From the NCBI RefSeq assembly GCF_021049265.1, contig NZ_CP088018.1, positions 1,178,001 through 1,242,000 on the forward strand: DNA of 64,000 bases, read 5' to 3'. Below the pieces are notes generated by a model, which was not told the DNA's origin, did not search any database, and worked only from the letters and a program-made list of their open reading frames with translations. A program made the translations under genes and the position numbers. How positions within the stretch are numbered: the first letter of the stretch is position 1; each line of letters opens with the position of its first letter. The stretch is from Ruania suaedae. GTDB taxonomy: Bacteria > Actinomycetota > Actinomycetes > Actinomycetales > Beutenbergiaceae. This document shows positions 1-11,264 of the stretch, piece after piece.

Positions 1-236
1 TGGGGGACGCCGTCACGCTGGTCAGCAGTGCGGAGGAGACCGCCAAGGACGTCTACGCGGCCCTGGTGGCGCACGGTATCGAGCAGGAGACGAGCGCACC
101 CGGGCGCCACGCCTTCCTCAGCACCGGCGACCCGGCGGCCTTCACCGCCCTTGCGCGGCGCTTCCTCGGCCCCGAGGTCGGGGCGGAGTCCGCAGCCGAG
201 ATCACCGGCGAGATCCCGGTGGTGGCCAGGCGATGA
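1..236 (+). CDS. murI: Glutamate racemase, C-terminal fragment (cut by window edge)
   Basis: Only the last 77 codons are present, in the frame whose first full codon begins at base 3. The fragment begins GDAVTLVSSAEETAKDVY, which matches the conserved C-terminal VTLVSSAEETA stretch of MurI. Glutamate racemase interconverts L- and D-glutamate and supplies D-Glu for peptidoglycan precursors in the cytoplasm. The stop overlaps the ATG of the next gene by 4 bp (ATGA), so the two are probably translationally coupled. The murI / MBL hydrolase / rph / rdgB order is the same as Rv1338-Rv1341 in Mycobacterium tuberculosis, which supports the call despite the truncation. Confidence 0.85.
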   Translation, partial: GDAVTLVSSAEETAKDVYAALVAHGIEQETSAPGRHAFLSTGDPAAFTALARRFLGPEVGAESAAEITGEIPVVARR

Positions 237-1006
237 GGCTCGTCGTCCTCGGCTGTTCGGGATCGGTCTCGGGGCCGGACTCGGCCTCCTCCTCCTACCT
301 GGTGGAGGCCGACGACGGCGACCGGACCTGGCGGCTCGTCCTCGACCTGGGGTCGGGTGCGTTCGGGCAGCTGCTGGGCAGGGTCGACCCGGCGTCGGTG
401 GACGCGGTGCTGCTGTCCCACCTGCACGCCGATCACATGGTCGACGCCGCGGCGCTGCACGTCTACCTCCGGTACGGGCCGCAGGGTCCCTACCCGGCCG
501 TGACCGTCCACGGACCGGCGGGGACCGCCGGCCGGGTCGCCGAGGTGTGCGGTCATGGCGAGAGCGTCGACGACGAGTTCGACATCCGGCCGTGGCAGGC
601 GGGCCAGGACCTGCGGATCGGGCCGATGAGCGTGCGGGTGCACGAGGTCCGCCATCCGGTGCCGGCCTACGCCATCCGCATCGAGGGCCCCGGCGAGAGC
701 GGCGGTCGCGTGGTGCTGACCTACAGCGGCGACACCGACACCTGTGAGGGCCTGACCGCGGCCGCGCACGAGGCCGATCTGTTCCTGTGCGAGGCGGCCT
801 TCAGCGAACCGTGCCCGGCACCCCGCGGCATCCACCTCACCGGCCGGCGGGCCGGCGAGGCCGCGGCCGAGGCAGCCGTGCGCCGACTGCTGCTCACCCA
901 CATCCAGCCGTGGGTGGACAGCGAGCAGGTCGCCCACGAGGCCCGGTCCGCCTACGACGGGCCCGTCGAACTGGCGCGGCCCGGGGTGACCTGGCCGATC
1001 GGCTGA
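233..1006 (+). CDS. MBL-fold metallo-hydrolase, Rv1339-like (cyclic-nucleotide phosphodiesterase family)
   Basis: This 257-aa protein has the metallo-beta-lactamase signature SHLHADH at about residues 62-68, later metal-ligand regions around YSGDTD and a C-terminal LLLTHIQPW segment. The fold is that of RNase Z-like and phosphodiesterase-type hydrolases binding two metal ions. It lies directly after murI with a 4-bp overlap, the position of Rv1339 in M. tuberculosis, an atypical cyclic-nucleotide phosphodiesterase. Family and fold are secure. The cAMP activity is inferred from synteny and overall similarity and is not shown by the sequence alone. Confidence 0.85.
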   Translation: MRLVVLGCSGSVSGPDSASSSYLVEADDGDRTWRLVLDLGSGAFGQLLGRVDPASVDAVLLSHLHADHMVDAAALHVYLRYGPQGPYPAVTVHGPAGTAGRVAEVCGHGESVDDEFDIRPWQAGQDLRIGPMSVRVHEVRHPVPAYAIRIEGPGESGGRVVLTYSGDTDTCEGLTAAAHEADLFLCEAAFSEPCPAPRGIHLTGRRAGEAAAEAAVRRLLLTHIQPWVDSEQVAHEARSAYDGPVELARPGVTWPIG

Positions 1007-1132
1007 GCCCCGTGCCCACCGGTGTGAGCCGCATCACAGCCGGGCCGCCGAGACGCGGGCCCCGGCGTGCGCTGCGTCCCGTGTGATCGTCCTCGCACCG
1101 GACGCGGGTGTCACGCAGTGGTAAAGGCTCGG

Positions 1133-1138
1133 TAGTCT
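1133..1138 (+). promoter_or_regulatory. Candidate -10 element (TAGTCT) of ppc
   Basis: A TAnnnT hexamer ends 7 nt before the ATG at 1146, so transcription would begin at or almost at the start codon. No Shine-Dalgarno sequence lies between. This is consistent with a leaderless mRNA, which is common in actinobacteria. Confidence 0.45.
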
Positions 1139-1145
1139 CGGCGCT

Positions 1146-3842
1146 ATGACCGATGCATCGGAAGCGACCGTGACCACCCCCGCGAACGGGATCGCCACCG
1201 GCTCCCGGACGGGCGCAGTGCTCGAGATGCCGGACGCGCTCCGGCATGATGTCCGGCTCCTCGGCGAGCTCCTCGGCACCGTCCTCACCGAGAGCGGCGG
1301 GCCCGAACTGCTGGCCGACGTGGAGCGGCTGCGCGAGCTGACCATCTCCGCCTACGACGACGCGAGCAGTGACGCCTTCACCCGGGCCGAGGAACTGGTG
1401 GAGTCCTTCAGCCTCGACCGCGCCGAGAAGGTGGCCCGCGCCTTCACCTGCTACTTCCACCTCGTCAACCTCGCCGAGGAGTTCCACCGCGTCCGGGCCC
1501 TGCGCTCGCGCGCCGGTGGCCGCACGGCCACCGGCCGCGCTCCTGAGGACTCCCTCACCGGAGCCTGGAACTTCCTCATCGAGGAGGTCGGGGCGGAGGA
1601 GGCCCGCCGACGCCTCGACGGCCTCGAGTTCCGCCCCGTCCTGACGGCGCACCCGACCGAGGCCCGCCGCCGCGCGGTGGCCGCCAGCATCCGGAGCATC
1701 TCCGAGCTCCTCGGCGAGCGGGACGATCCGCGGCTGGGGGAGGCCGGCATGGAGGCGAACCGCCGCCAGCTGCTCTCCCAGATCGACCGGCTGTGGCGCA
1801 CCTCCCCGCTGCGCAGCACCAAGCCCACCCCGCTGGACGAGGTGCGCACCGCCATGGGGATCTTCGACCAGACCCTCTTCGATGCCCTGCCGCAGATGTA
1901 CCGCAAGGTCGACGCGCTGCTGCAGGACCCGGACTCGCCGGCGCCGCTGCAGGCACCGGCATTCGTGCGCCTGGGGAGCTGGATCGGCGCCGACCGGGAC
2001 GGCAACCCGAACGTCACCTCCTCGATCACCCGATCGGCGGCGGCCATCGCCTCCGAGCACGTGCTGACCGCTCTGGAGGAGGCCGCCGACCGGATCGGGC
2101 GCGCGCTCACCTTGGGGGCGGACACCACCCCGGCCTCCGAGGAGCTGGAGTCGCTGTGGAACCGCCAGCGGCAGCTCTCGACCGAGCTGACCGACGACAT
2201 CGCCGGCCGGTCCCCGAACGAGCCGTACCGGCGCGTGATGCTCGTGATCGCCGCACGCATCGCTGCCACCCGCCGCCGCGATGCGGACCTGGGCTACGAG
2301 CACCCGGACGAGTTGCTGGCCGACCTCGCCGCCGTGCAGTCCTCGCTCGCCGCCGCGGGTGACGCGCGCCAGGCCTACGGTGAGGTGCAGGACCTGATCT
2401 GGCAGGTCAAGACCTTCGGTTTCCACCTCGCCGAGCTCGAGGTGCGCCAGCACTCCAAGGTGCACAACCAGACGCTCGAGGACATCGACTCCGGCGGCGA
2501 GCTGAGCGAGATGAGCCAGGAGGTGCTCGAGACGCTGCGCACGATCGCCTCGATCCAGCGCCGCCACGGCGAGCTCGCCGCGCACCGCTACATCATCTCC
2601 TTCACCACCTGCGCCGCCGACATCGCCGCCGTGTACCGGCTGGCCGAGGAGGCGCTCGGTTCGGCCGAGGACGCGCCGACGCTCGACGTCATCCCGCTGT
2701 TCGAGACCTTCGCCGACCTCCAGGCGAGCACCGATGTGCTCGAGGAGATGCTCACACTGCCTCAGGTCCAGGCACGGCTGGAGGCGACCGGGCGTCGCGT
2801 CGAGGTGATGCTCGGCTACTCCGACTCCTCCAAGGACGTCGGACCCGTCTCGGCGACCCTGGCGCTCTACGACGCGCAGGAGCGCATCGCCCAATGGGCG
2901 GCCAAGCATGACATCACGCTCACCCTCTTCCACGGCCGCGGCGGCGCACTCGGCCGCGGCGGCGGCCCGGCCAACCGCGCCGTGCTCGCCCAGCCGCCGG
3001 GCTCGGTGGACGGCCGGTTCAAGCTCACCGAGCAGGGTGAGGTCATCTTCGCCCGTTACGGGGACCCGGTGATCGCCCAGCGTCACATCGAGCAGGTGGC
3101 CGCGGCGACCCTGCTGCAGTCCACGCCGACCATCGAGTCGCGCAACTCGACTGCTGCCCATGACTTCGCCGACATCGCGGCCACGATGGACAAGGTCTCC
3201 CGCGACCGGTTCTACGAGCTCGTCCACACCGAGGGGTTCCCGGCCTGGTTCGGCGAGGTCACACCGCAGGAGGAGGTCGGCTGGCTGCCCCTCGGGTCCC
3301 GCCCGGCCCGCCGCGGGCTGAGCATGGAGTCGCTCGAGGACCTGCGGGCCATCCCGTGGGTGTTCGCCTGGACCCAGGCCCGCATCAACCTCACCGGCTG
3401 GTTCGGTCTCGGCACCGCCCTCGCCGGCGTCGGGGACGTCGAGCGCCTGCGCGAGGCCTACCGGCGGTGGCCGCTGTTCGCCACGATGATCGACAACGTC
3501 GAGATGTCGCTGGCCAAGACCGACGAGCGGATCGCCCGCCGGTACCTGGCGCTGGGTGACCGGGACGACCTCGCGCAGCTGGTCCTGGACGAGCTCGCGC
3601 TGACCAGGCAGTGGATCGTCGACATCACCGAGCAGGAACGGTTGCTCGCCGGGCACCGGGTGCTCGGCCGTGCGGTGATGCTGCGCAGCCCCTACGTGGA
3701 TGCCCTCTCGCTGCTGCAGCTGCGCTCGCTGCGCGCGCTGCGGGCCGAGGACGGCTCGGACGGCGAGCAGGACGAGGCGATCCGCCGTCTCATGCTGCTC
3801 ACCGTCAACGGCGTGGCGGCCGGGCTGCAGAACACCGGCTGA
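1146..3842 (+). CDS. ppc: Phosphoenolpyruvate carboxylase
   Basis: PEP carboxylase fixes bicarbonate onto phosphoenolpyruvate to make oxaloacetate, refilling the TCA cycle. The 898-aa length is typical. Visible signatures are LTAHPTEARRR with the catalytic His near residue 169, the glycine-rich FHGRGGALGRGGGPANRA loop near residue 595, and the conserved C-terminal QNTG. The ATG at 1146 is preceded by a TAGTCT -10-like element and no clear ribosome site. The gene separates the MBL hydrolase from rph, interrupting the order known from mycobacteria. A hairpin follows the stop. Confidence 0.97.
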   Translation: MTDASEATVTTPANGIATGSRTGAVLEMPDALRHDVRLLGELLGTVLTESGGPELLADVERLRELTISAYDDASSDAFTRAEELVESFSLDRAEKVARAFTCYFHLVNLAEEFHRVRALRSRAGGRTATGRAPEDSLTGAWNFLIEEVGAEEARRRLDGLEFRPVLTAHPTEARRRAVAASIRSISELLGERDDPRLGEAGMEANRRQLLSQIDRLWRTSPLRSTKPTPLDEVRTAMGIFDQTLFDALPQMYRKVDALLQDPDSPAPLQAPAFVRLGSWIGADRDGNPNVTSSITRSAAAIASEHVLTALEEAADRIGRALTLGADTTPASEELESLWNRQRQLSTELTDDIAGRSPNEPYRRVMLVIAARIAATRRRDADLGYEHPDELLADLAAVQSSLAAAGDARQAYGEVQDLIWQVKTFGFHLAELEVRQHSKVHNQTLEDIDSGGELSEMSQEVLETLRTIASIQRRHGELAAHRYIISFTTCAADIAAVYRLAEEALGSAEDAPTLDVIPLFETFADLQASTDVLEEMLTLPQVQARLEATGRRVEVMLGYSDSSKDVGPVSATLALYDAQERIAQWAAKHDITLTLFHGRGGALGRGGGPANRAVLAQPPGSVDGRFKLTEQGEVIFARYGDPVIAQRHIEQVAAATLLQSTPTIESRNSTAAHDFADIAATMDKVSRDRFYELVHTEGFPAWFGEVTPQEEVGWLPLGSRPARRGLSMESLEDLRAIPWVFAWTQARINLTGWFGLGTALAGVGDVERLREAYRRWPLFATMIDNVEMSLAKTDERIARRYLALGDRDDLAQLVLDELALTRQWIVDITEQERLLAGHRVLGRAVMLRSPYVDALSLLQLRSLRALRAEDGSDGEQDEAIRRLMLLTVNGVAAGLQNTG

Positions 3843-3858
3843 GCGCGCGAATGCGTGG

Positions 3859-3903
3859 GCGAATCGCCCGTCGACCTGCGAGCCAGGCCGGCGGGCGATT
3901 CGC
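3859..3903 (+). terminator. Hairpin terminator after ppc
   Basis: A perfect 12-bp inverted repeat (3859-3870 and 3892-3903, GCGAATCGCCCG and its complement) with a 21-nt loop lies 16 bp after the ppc stop and before the rph promoter. There is no T tract, as is often the case in high-GC actinobacteria. Confidence 0.6.
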
Positions 3904-3940
3904 GTCGGTACCGGCGGGTGGGAGCAGGTAGCCGCTGCCG

Positions 3941-3946
3941 TAGGCT
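3941..3946 (+). promoter_or_regulatory. Candidate -10 element (TAGGCT) of rph
   Basis: TAGGCT ends 7 nt before the ATG at 3954, downstream of the ppc hairpin. It fits leaderless transcription of rph-rdgB and supports the ATG at 3954 over the upstream in-frame start at 3855, which lies inside the terminator region. Confidence 0.45.
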
Positions 3947-3953
3947 CGATGCC

Positions 3954-4738
<785 letters not shown>

Positions 4739-4742
<4 letters not shown>

Positions 4743-5347
4743 GCGTCCCTCGTCTGGTGCTCGCCACGCACAACCAGCACAAGGTGGGCGAGTTGCGGGC
4801 CATCCTCGCTGCCGCCGGCGTGCCTGCCGAGGGTGTGGTGGGCGCCGGGGACGTCGGCGCGGGTGAGCCCGTCGAGGACGGGGTCACCTTCACCGAGAAC
4901 GCGATCATCAAGGCACGTGCGCTGGTGGCTCATACCGGCGTCGCCGCGGTGGCCGACGACTCCGGCCTGGCCGTGGACGTCCTCGGCGGGGCGCCGGGCA
5001 TCTTCTCCGCCCGCTGGGCGGGCAGGCACGGCGACGACGCAGCCAACCTCGACCTCCTGCTCGCCCAGCTGGCCGACGTGCCCGCCGCGCACCGCGGTGC
5101 CGCCTTCGTCTGCGTCGCTGCGCTGGTCACCCCCGACGGCGTCGAGCACGTGGAGATCGGCACGCTGCGGGGCACGCTCCTGACTGCTCGCCGGGGGGAG
5201 GGCGGGTTCGGCTACGACCCGATCCTGGTACCGGACGGCGAGGTCCGTGCGTGCGCGGAGCTCTCGCCGGAGGAGAAGAACGCGATCTCCCACCGCGGGC
5301 AGGCCTTCCGGTCGCTCGCCCCGCACATCGCCGCTTCGCTCATCTGA
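4739..5347 (+). CDS. rdgB: dITP/XTP pyrophosphatase (non-canonical purine NTPase)
   Basis: RdgB hydrolyses dITP, ITP and XTP to monophosphates, keeping deaminated purines out of nucleic acids. The 202-aa protein has the family hallmarks: N-terminal [14 protein letters not shown], the [20 protein letters not shown] motif, GYDPIL and a C-terminal SHRGQA. It starts at a GTG that overlaps the end of rph. Its last codons coincide with the first of two copies of a GCTCATCTGA motif that I interpret as an operator for the next gene. Confidence 0.95.
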
Positions 5348-5369
5348 TTTCGACGCGTTGCTCATCTGA
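5338..5369 (+). promoter_or_regulatory. Paired operator-like repeats upstream of the mannitol-type dehydrogenase
   Basis: GCTCATCTGA occurs at 5338-5347 (overlapping the rdgB stop) and again at 5360-5369. The two starts are 22 bp apart, about two helical turns. The same 10-mer occurs twice more, in opposite orientations, between the SorC regulator and the transporter operon. This makes it a good candidate binding site for that regulator. Confidence 0.6.
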
Positions 5370-5402
5370 TATTCTCGGCGGGACGTCCGACGCGAGGAGC
5401 CG

Positions 5403-6881
<1,479 letters not shown>

Positions 6882-6895
6882 GCCCGCGTCGTGGA

Positions 6896-7846
6896 TCAGC
6901 TCGGCTGCTGCTCCGCCAGGGCTCGGGCGCACTCGGTGTCCAGCACGAGCGTGGAGGCGATGTTGCCCAGGGCGGCCCCGCGCACGGCCGGCGCCGCACC
7001 GGAGCCGAAACCGCACGCGATCACCTCGGGGGTGCGACGTAACTGGTCCAGGCTGACCGCGACGACCCGCTCGTCGAGCGTGGTGTGCACATCACGACCC
7101 TGGGCGTCGAAGAGGCGACCGGAGCACTCCCCGACGGCGCCGCTTGCCTCGGCCTCGGCCCGGTCCTGCGGGGCGATGTTGGGATAGACGGTGGAGGCCT
7201 GGCGCGACCAGCCACCGATCGCGACCACGGCGAGGTCGAGGGTGTCGGCCTTGGCGAGCGCCTCGGCGATCTGGGGTTGCTCGCGCAGCCCGGCGGCCGT
7301 GGCCGCATCCCGGACCACCAGCGGCGCCCAGATCGGCCACGTCCGGACCCCGCGCAGTGTCTTCAGCCGCTGGATCATCTCCATCGAGTCGCCACTGCCG
7401 GCCACCGGCATCGCTCCGACGAGCTGGACCACATCGCACGGCTCGAGGTGATCGAGATGGAGGCTGGCGCGTTCGATCGTGCGCGACCACGACATGCCGA
7501 TCGTCATCCCCTCGCGCACCCGGTCGCGAATCGTCTCGGCGACGGTCCGCGCGAGGAGGTCGCGCCGCTGGGAGGAGTCGGTATGAGTCGCGCTGATGAG
7601 GACGCGGACCCCGAGCTCTGCCGCGATCTGGGCGCCGAGCTCGGCCTCCGACTCCTCCGGAAGCGCGATGGTCACCCGCACGATCCCGCGTTCGCGGGCG
7701 GTGGTGAGCAGCCGGGCCACCTGGAACCGGGAGAGGCCGTGCTCCCTGGCGATCTCGACCTTCGACTTGCCCTCGAGGTGGAAGTCGATGCTGACGTCGC
7801 GCATGAGCGACAGCTCGTCCGGGTCCACGGCCACGCTCCGAATCAC
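6896..7846 (-). CDS. SorC-family sugar-responsive transcriptional regulator
   Basis: The 316-aa protein has an N-terminal helix-turn-helix (VEIAREHGLSRFQVARLL, about residues 30-47). A long sugar-phosphate-binding SorC/DeoR-type domain follows, with landmarks such as GMSWSRT and CGFGSGAAPAVRGAALG. SorC proteins respond to a sugar or sugar phosphate and control adjacent uptake and catabolic genes. The start is a GTG at 7846 (alternative ATG at residue 15). It is divergent from the transporter operon, with GCTCATCTGA-type sites between. It probably controls both that operon and the dehydrogenase gene that converges on it. Confidence 0.88.
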   Translation of the reverse strand: MIRSVAVDPDELSLMRDVSIDFHLEGKSKVEIAREHGLSRFQVARLLTTARERGIVRVTIALPEESEAELGAQIAAELGVRVLISATHTDSSQRRDLLARTVAETIRDRVREGMTIGMSWSRTIERASLHLDHLEPCDVVQLVGAMPVAGSGDSMEMIQRLKTLRGVRTWPIWAPLVVRDAATAAGLREQPQIAEALAKADTLDLAVVAIGGWSRQASTVYPNIAPQDRAEAEASGAVGECSGRLFDAQGRDVHTTLDERVVAVSLDQLRRTPEVIACGFGSGAAPAVRGAALGNIASTLVLDTECARALAEQQPS

Positions 7847-7865
7847 AGATGATGCGTCATTGCTT

Positions 7866-7931
7866 GCTCATCTGAGTGTAACGGACTACGGTGACAATAT
7901 CAGATGAGCAGAAGGCAATGCTCACATGAGC
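7866..7931. promoter_or_regulatory. Operator region between regulator and transporter operon
   Basis: GCTCATCTGA lies at 7866-7875 and its exact reverse complement TCAGATGAGC at 7900-7909, forming an inverted pair. A related near-palindrome, GCTCACATGAGC, follows at 7920-7931. A degenerate copy (CAGATGATGC, 7846-7855) overlaps the regulator's start codon. The arrangement fits autoregulation plus control of the divergent transporter operon. Confidence 0.6.
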
Positions 7932-7978
7932 GATGGGATGGGTTCCATCGCCACCACACCGACGTGAGGACGACGACG

Positions 7979-9388
7979 ATGTCACCAGAGCACCCATCGC
8001 GGCCCGGACCGGGACCGTGGACGGATCCACCGCGCCGCGGGGCGCGGCCCAGGCTGGCGGCTGCCGTAGCGACTGCCGCCCTCGCCCTGCCCGGTTGCGC
8101 CGGAGCCGGCGCCGTCGGCGGGGCCGACGGGCAGGAGCAGATCGTCGTCGCGATCGTCTCCAACCCGCAGATGCAGGACGCGATCTCCCTGCAGGAGGAG
8201 TTCCGGGCCGAGCACCCCGACATCGACGTGCGCTTCGTCAGCCTGCCCGAGAACGAGGCACGTGCGAAGATCACCGCCTCGGTGGCCACCGGCGGCGGCG
8301 AGTTCGACGTCGTCATGATCTCCAACTACGAGACTCCGATGTGGGCGGCGAACGGCTGGATCGAGAACCTCCAGCCCTACGCGGAGTCCACCGAGGGCTA
8401 CGCGCCCGAGGACTTCGTGCCCAGCGTCGCCGAGGCGCTCTCCTACGAGGGCGACCTGTACTCGGTTCCCTTCTACGGCGAATCCTCCTTCCTCGCCTAC
8501 CGCGAGGACGTCTTCGCCGAGCAGGGTCTGACGATGCCCGAGCGCCCCACCTGGGAGCAGGTGCGCGACCTCGCCTCCCGGGTGCACGACCCCGAGGCGG
8601 GCTTCTCCGGCATCTGCCTGCGCGGGCTCGCCGGCTGGGGCGAGGTGATGGCACCGCTGACCACCGTCATCAACACCTACGGGGGCAGCTGGTTCGACGA
8701 GGACTGGAACGCCCGGCTCGACTCGCCCGCCGTCCACGACGCCGTCAGCGACTACGTGGGTCTGGTCAGCGACTACGGACAGCCCGGTGCGGCCACCTCG
8801 GGCTTCGGTGACTGCCTGACCCGGTTCTCCCAGGGAAATGCCGCCATGTGGTACGACGCCACCTCCATGGTCTCGAGCGTGGAGGACCCCTCGTCCTCGA
8901 CGGTCGCGGGTGATGTCGGCTACGTCCCGGCCCCGGTCCAGGAGACCGAGTCGGCGGGCTGGCTGTACTCGTGGTCGCTGGCGATCCCCACCACGAGCGA
9001 GCACACCGACGCCGCGTGGGAGTTCGTCTCCTGGATGACGAGCCCGGATTACATCCAGCTGGTCGGGGACGAGCTCGGCTGGGAGCGGGTGCCACCCGGT
9101 AGCCGGCTGTCGACCTACGAGATCCCCGAGTACGCCGAGATCGCCGAGGCCTACTCCGAGCCGACCCTGACCTCGATGGGGCTGGCAAGTCCGGAGAACA
9201 GCTTCGCCGAGCCCGTGCCCTATCCGGGGATCCAGTTCGTCGGGATCCCCGAGTTCCAGGATCTGGGGACCCGCGTGGGTCAGCAGATCTCCGCCGCGAT
9301 CGCCGGTCAGATCTCCATCGCCCAGGCGCTCGAGCAGTCCCAGCGCTACGCCACCACGGTGGCCGACTCCTACCAAGAGGAGAACTGA
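7979..9388 (+). CDS. ABC transporter sugar-binding lipoprotein
   Basis: This is an extracellular solute-binding protein of the family 1 (MalE/UgpB-like) type, 469 aa from the ATG at 7979. A charged N-region is followed by the hydrophobic stretch LAAAVATAALALPGC, in which LPGC is a lipobox with the modified Cys at about residue 40. The mature part begins with a typical binding-protein strand (QIVVAIVSNPQMQDA) and includes EFDVVMISNYETPMWA. I prefer 7979 to the earlier in-frame start at 7904, which lies within the operator. Substrate is inferred to be a polyol from the neighbouring dehydrogenase. The stop is 1 nt before the permease ATG. Confidence 0.88.
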   Translation: MSPEHPSRPGPGPWTDPPRRGARPRLAAAVATAALALPGCAGAGAVGGADGQEQIVVAIVSNPQMQDAISLQEEFRAEHPDIDVRFVSLPENEARAKITASVATGGGEFDVVMISNYETPMWAANGWIENLQPYAESTEGYAPEDFVPSVAEALSYEGDLYSVPFYGESSFLAYREDVFAEQGLTMPERPTWEQVRDLASRVHDPEAGFSGICLRGLAGWGEVMAPLTTVINTYGGSWFDEDWNARLDSPAVHDAVSDYVGLVSDYGQPGAATSGFGDCLTRFSQGNAAMWYDATSMVSSVEDPSSSTVAGDVGYVPAPVQETESAGWLYSWSLAIPTTSEHTDAAWEFVSWMTSPDYIQLVGDELGWERVPPGSRLSTYEIPEYAEIAEAYSEPTLTSMGLASPENSFAEPVPYPGIQFVGIPEFQDLGTRVGQQISAAIAGQISIAQALEQSQRYATTVADSYQEEN

Positions 9389-9389
9389 G

Positions 9390-10337
9390 ATGGCCACCCT
9401 GGTCGAGAAGCATCACCGGCGAGAGGCCGATCGCCGCGATGAGGTCAAGACACCGGCCCAGCTGCAACGTGCCGAGGCGTGGCGCCGGCGGGCCCCGCTG
9501 CTCCCGGCGCTGACCTTCACCATCATCGTCACCCAGGTGCCCTTCCTGGTGACGATCTGGTACTCGCTGCGCTCCTGGAACCTGCTCCGCCCCGGCGCGG
9601 ACAGGTTCGTCGGCCTGAGCAACTATGTCGACCTGTTCGCCGACTCCACCTTCCGGCAGGCAGCGCTGAACAGTGTGATCTTCACCCTGGGATGCGTGGC
9701 GGTGGCGATGCTGCTGGGAATCGGTCTGGCGCTGCTGCTGGACCGCAAGTTCGTCGGCCAGGGCCTGGCCCGCACGCTGCTGATCACCCCCTTCCTCATC
9801 ATGCCGGTGGCCGGGGCGATGATCTGGAGCGTCTCGATGCTCAACCCCACCTACGGGATGGTGAACTGGCTGATCGGGCTGGTCGGGATCAACCCGGTGG
9901 ACTGGACCTCCACCTACCCGGTGCTGAGCATCCTGATCGCGCTGGTCTGGCAGTGGACCCCGTTCATGATGCTGCTGGTGCTCGCGGGTCTGCAGGCCCA
10001 GCCCAAGGACGTGCTCGAGGCGGCGCAGATGGACGGCGCCGGCTGGGGCAAGACGTTCGTCTCGATCACGCTGCCTCAGCTGCGGCGCTACATCGAGCTC
10101 GGCGTGCTGCTCGGCGCGATCTACGTGGTCAACACCTTCGACCAGATCTACCTGATGACCGCCGGCGGGCCGGGCACCGCCAGCGCGAACCTGCCGTTCT
10201 ACATCTACCAGCGGGCGTTCCTCGGCTTCGACATCGGTCAGGCCGCCGCGATGGGTGTGGTGGTGGTGATCGCCACGATCATCGTGGCCACCTTCGCCCT
10301 GCGCCTGATCTTCCGCAGCTTCGAGCAGAAGGACTGA
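9390..10337 (+). CDS. ABC sugar transporter permease (MalF/UgpA type)
   Basis: The 315-aa inner-membrane permease has about six hydrophobic segments and the cytoplasmic EAA loop (EAAQMDGAG), which contacts the ATPase. The long N-terminal cytoplasmic tail is highly charged. It begins right after the binding protein and overlaps the second permease through TGATG. It pairs with that permease to form the channel of a carbohydrate uptake (CUT1) importer. No ATPase gene is present in the cluster. Many actinobacteria use a shared MsiK/MsmX-type ATPase encoded elsewhere. Confidence 0.92.
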   Translation: MATLVEKHHRREADRRDEVKTPAQLQRAEAWRRRAPLLPALTFTIIVTQVPFLVTIWYSLRSWNLLRPGADRFVGLSNYVDLFADSTFRQAALNSVIFTLGCVAVAMLLGIGLALLLDRKFVGQGLARTLLITPFLIMPVAGAMIWSVSMLNPTYGMVNWLIGLVGINPVDWTSTYPVLSILIALVWQWTPFMMLLVLAGLQAQPKDVLEAAQMDGAGWGKTFVSITLPQLRRYIELGVLLGAIYVVNTFDQIYLMTAGGPGTASANLPFYIYQRAFLGFDIGQAAAMGVVVVIATIIVATFALRLIFRSFEQKD

Positions 10338-11218
10338 TGATGACCACGACGACGTCCCTCGAGGCCCGTACCTCCGCACCGTCCCGTTCGCCGCGCCCCG
10401 ACCGCGGGTCGGGTGTGGGTGGCGGCCTGCTGACCGCCCTCACCTGGGTGATCGCCATCGCCTTCTTCTTCCCCGTCGCCTGGATGGCCCTGACGGCGTT
10501 CAAGCAGGAGAGTGAGGCCGCCTCCAACCCGCCCACGTGGTTCTTCACCCCCACGCTGGATCAGTTCCGGTCGGTGATCGAGAGCGGAGCCGGGGTGTAC
10601 TTCGCCAACTCGCTGATCGCCACCGGCGTCTCGACCCTGTTGGTGATCGCCCTGGCGGTGCCGGCCTCCTACGCGCTGGCGATCCGGCCGGTGAAGAAGA
10701 CCCAGGACGTGCTGTTCTTCTTCATGTCCACCAAGATGCTGCCGGTGGTGGCGGTGATCGTGCCGATCTACGTGATCGCCGGACGGCTGCACGTGCTGGA
10801 CACGATCTGGACGCTGGTGGTGCTGTACACGGCGATGAACCTGCCGATCGCGGTGTGGATGATGCGTTCGTTCTTCCAGGAGATCCCGGGGGAGGTGCTC
10901 GAGGCCGCCTCCATGGACGGTGCCGGGCTGATGCGCACGCTGCGGACGGTGCTCATCCCGATGGTGGCGCCGGGTCTGGCGGCGACGGCCCTCATCTGCG
11001 TGATCTTCGCATGGAACGAGTTCTTCTTCGCACTCAATCTCACCGCGGCCCGGGCGGCGACCGTGCCGATCTTCATCACCTCCACGATGACGAGCGAGGG
11101 GCTGTTCCTAGCCCGGCTCTCGGCTGCCAGCCTGCTGGCGTCCCTGCCGGTGCTGATCGCGGGCTGGGTCGCGCAGAAGCAGCTGGTGCGCGGGCTCTCG
11201 ATGGGGGCGATCAAGTAG
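10337..11218 (+). CDS. ABC sugar transporter permease (MalG/UgpE type)
   Basis: This 293-aa second permease of the CUT1 importer begins at the ATGATG overlapping the preceding stop codon. After a Ser/Arg-rich cytoplasmic tail it has six predicted membrane segments and the EAA motif EAASMDGAG. LSMGAIK at the C-terminus is typical of MalG-like partners (ending in G-x-x-K). An open frame reading through from the first permease gene is only an overlapping-frame artefact. The operon ends here and the next genes are on the opposite strand. Confidence 0.92.
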   Translation: MMTTTTSLEARTSAPSRSPRPDRGSGVGGGLLTALTWVIAIAFFFPVAWMALTAFKQESEAASNPPTWFFTPTLDQFRSVIESGAGVYFANSLIATGVSTLLVIALAVPASYALAIRPVKKTQDVLFFFMSTKMLPVVAVIVPIYVIAGRLHVLDTIWTLVVLYTAMNLPIAVWMMRSFFQEIPGEVLEAASMDGAGLMRTLRTVLIPMVAPGLAATALICVIFAWNEFFFALNLTAARAATVPIFITSTMTSEGLFLARLSAASLLASLPVLIAGWVAQKQLVRGLSMGAIK

Positions 11219-11264
11219 CGGCGTGCCGTGAACGCCGGTGGCGCACGAGGCTCACCACCGTCCG

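Noticed and set aside
9479-11218. A 579-codon frame that seems to fuse two permeases
   Set aside because: The first half is out of frame with permease 1 and only the second half is a real protein. Both permeases are complete separately.
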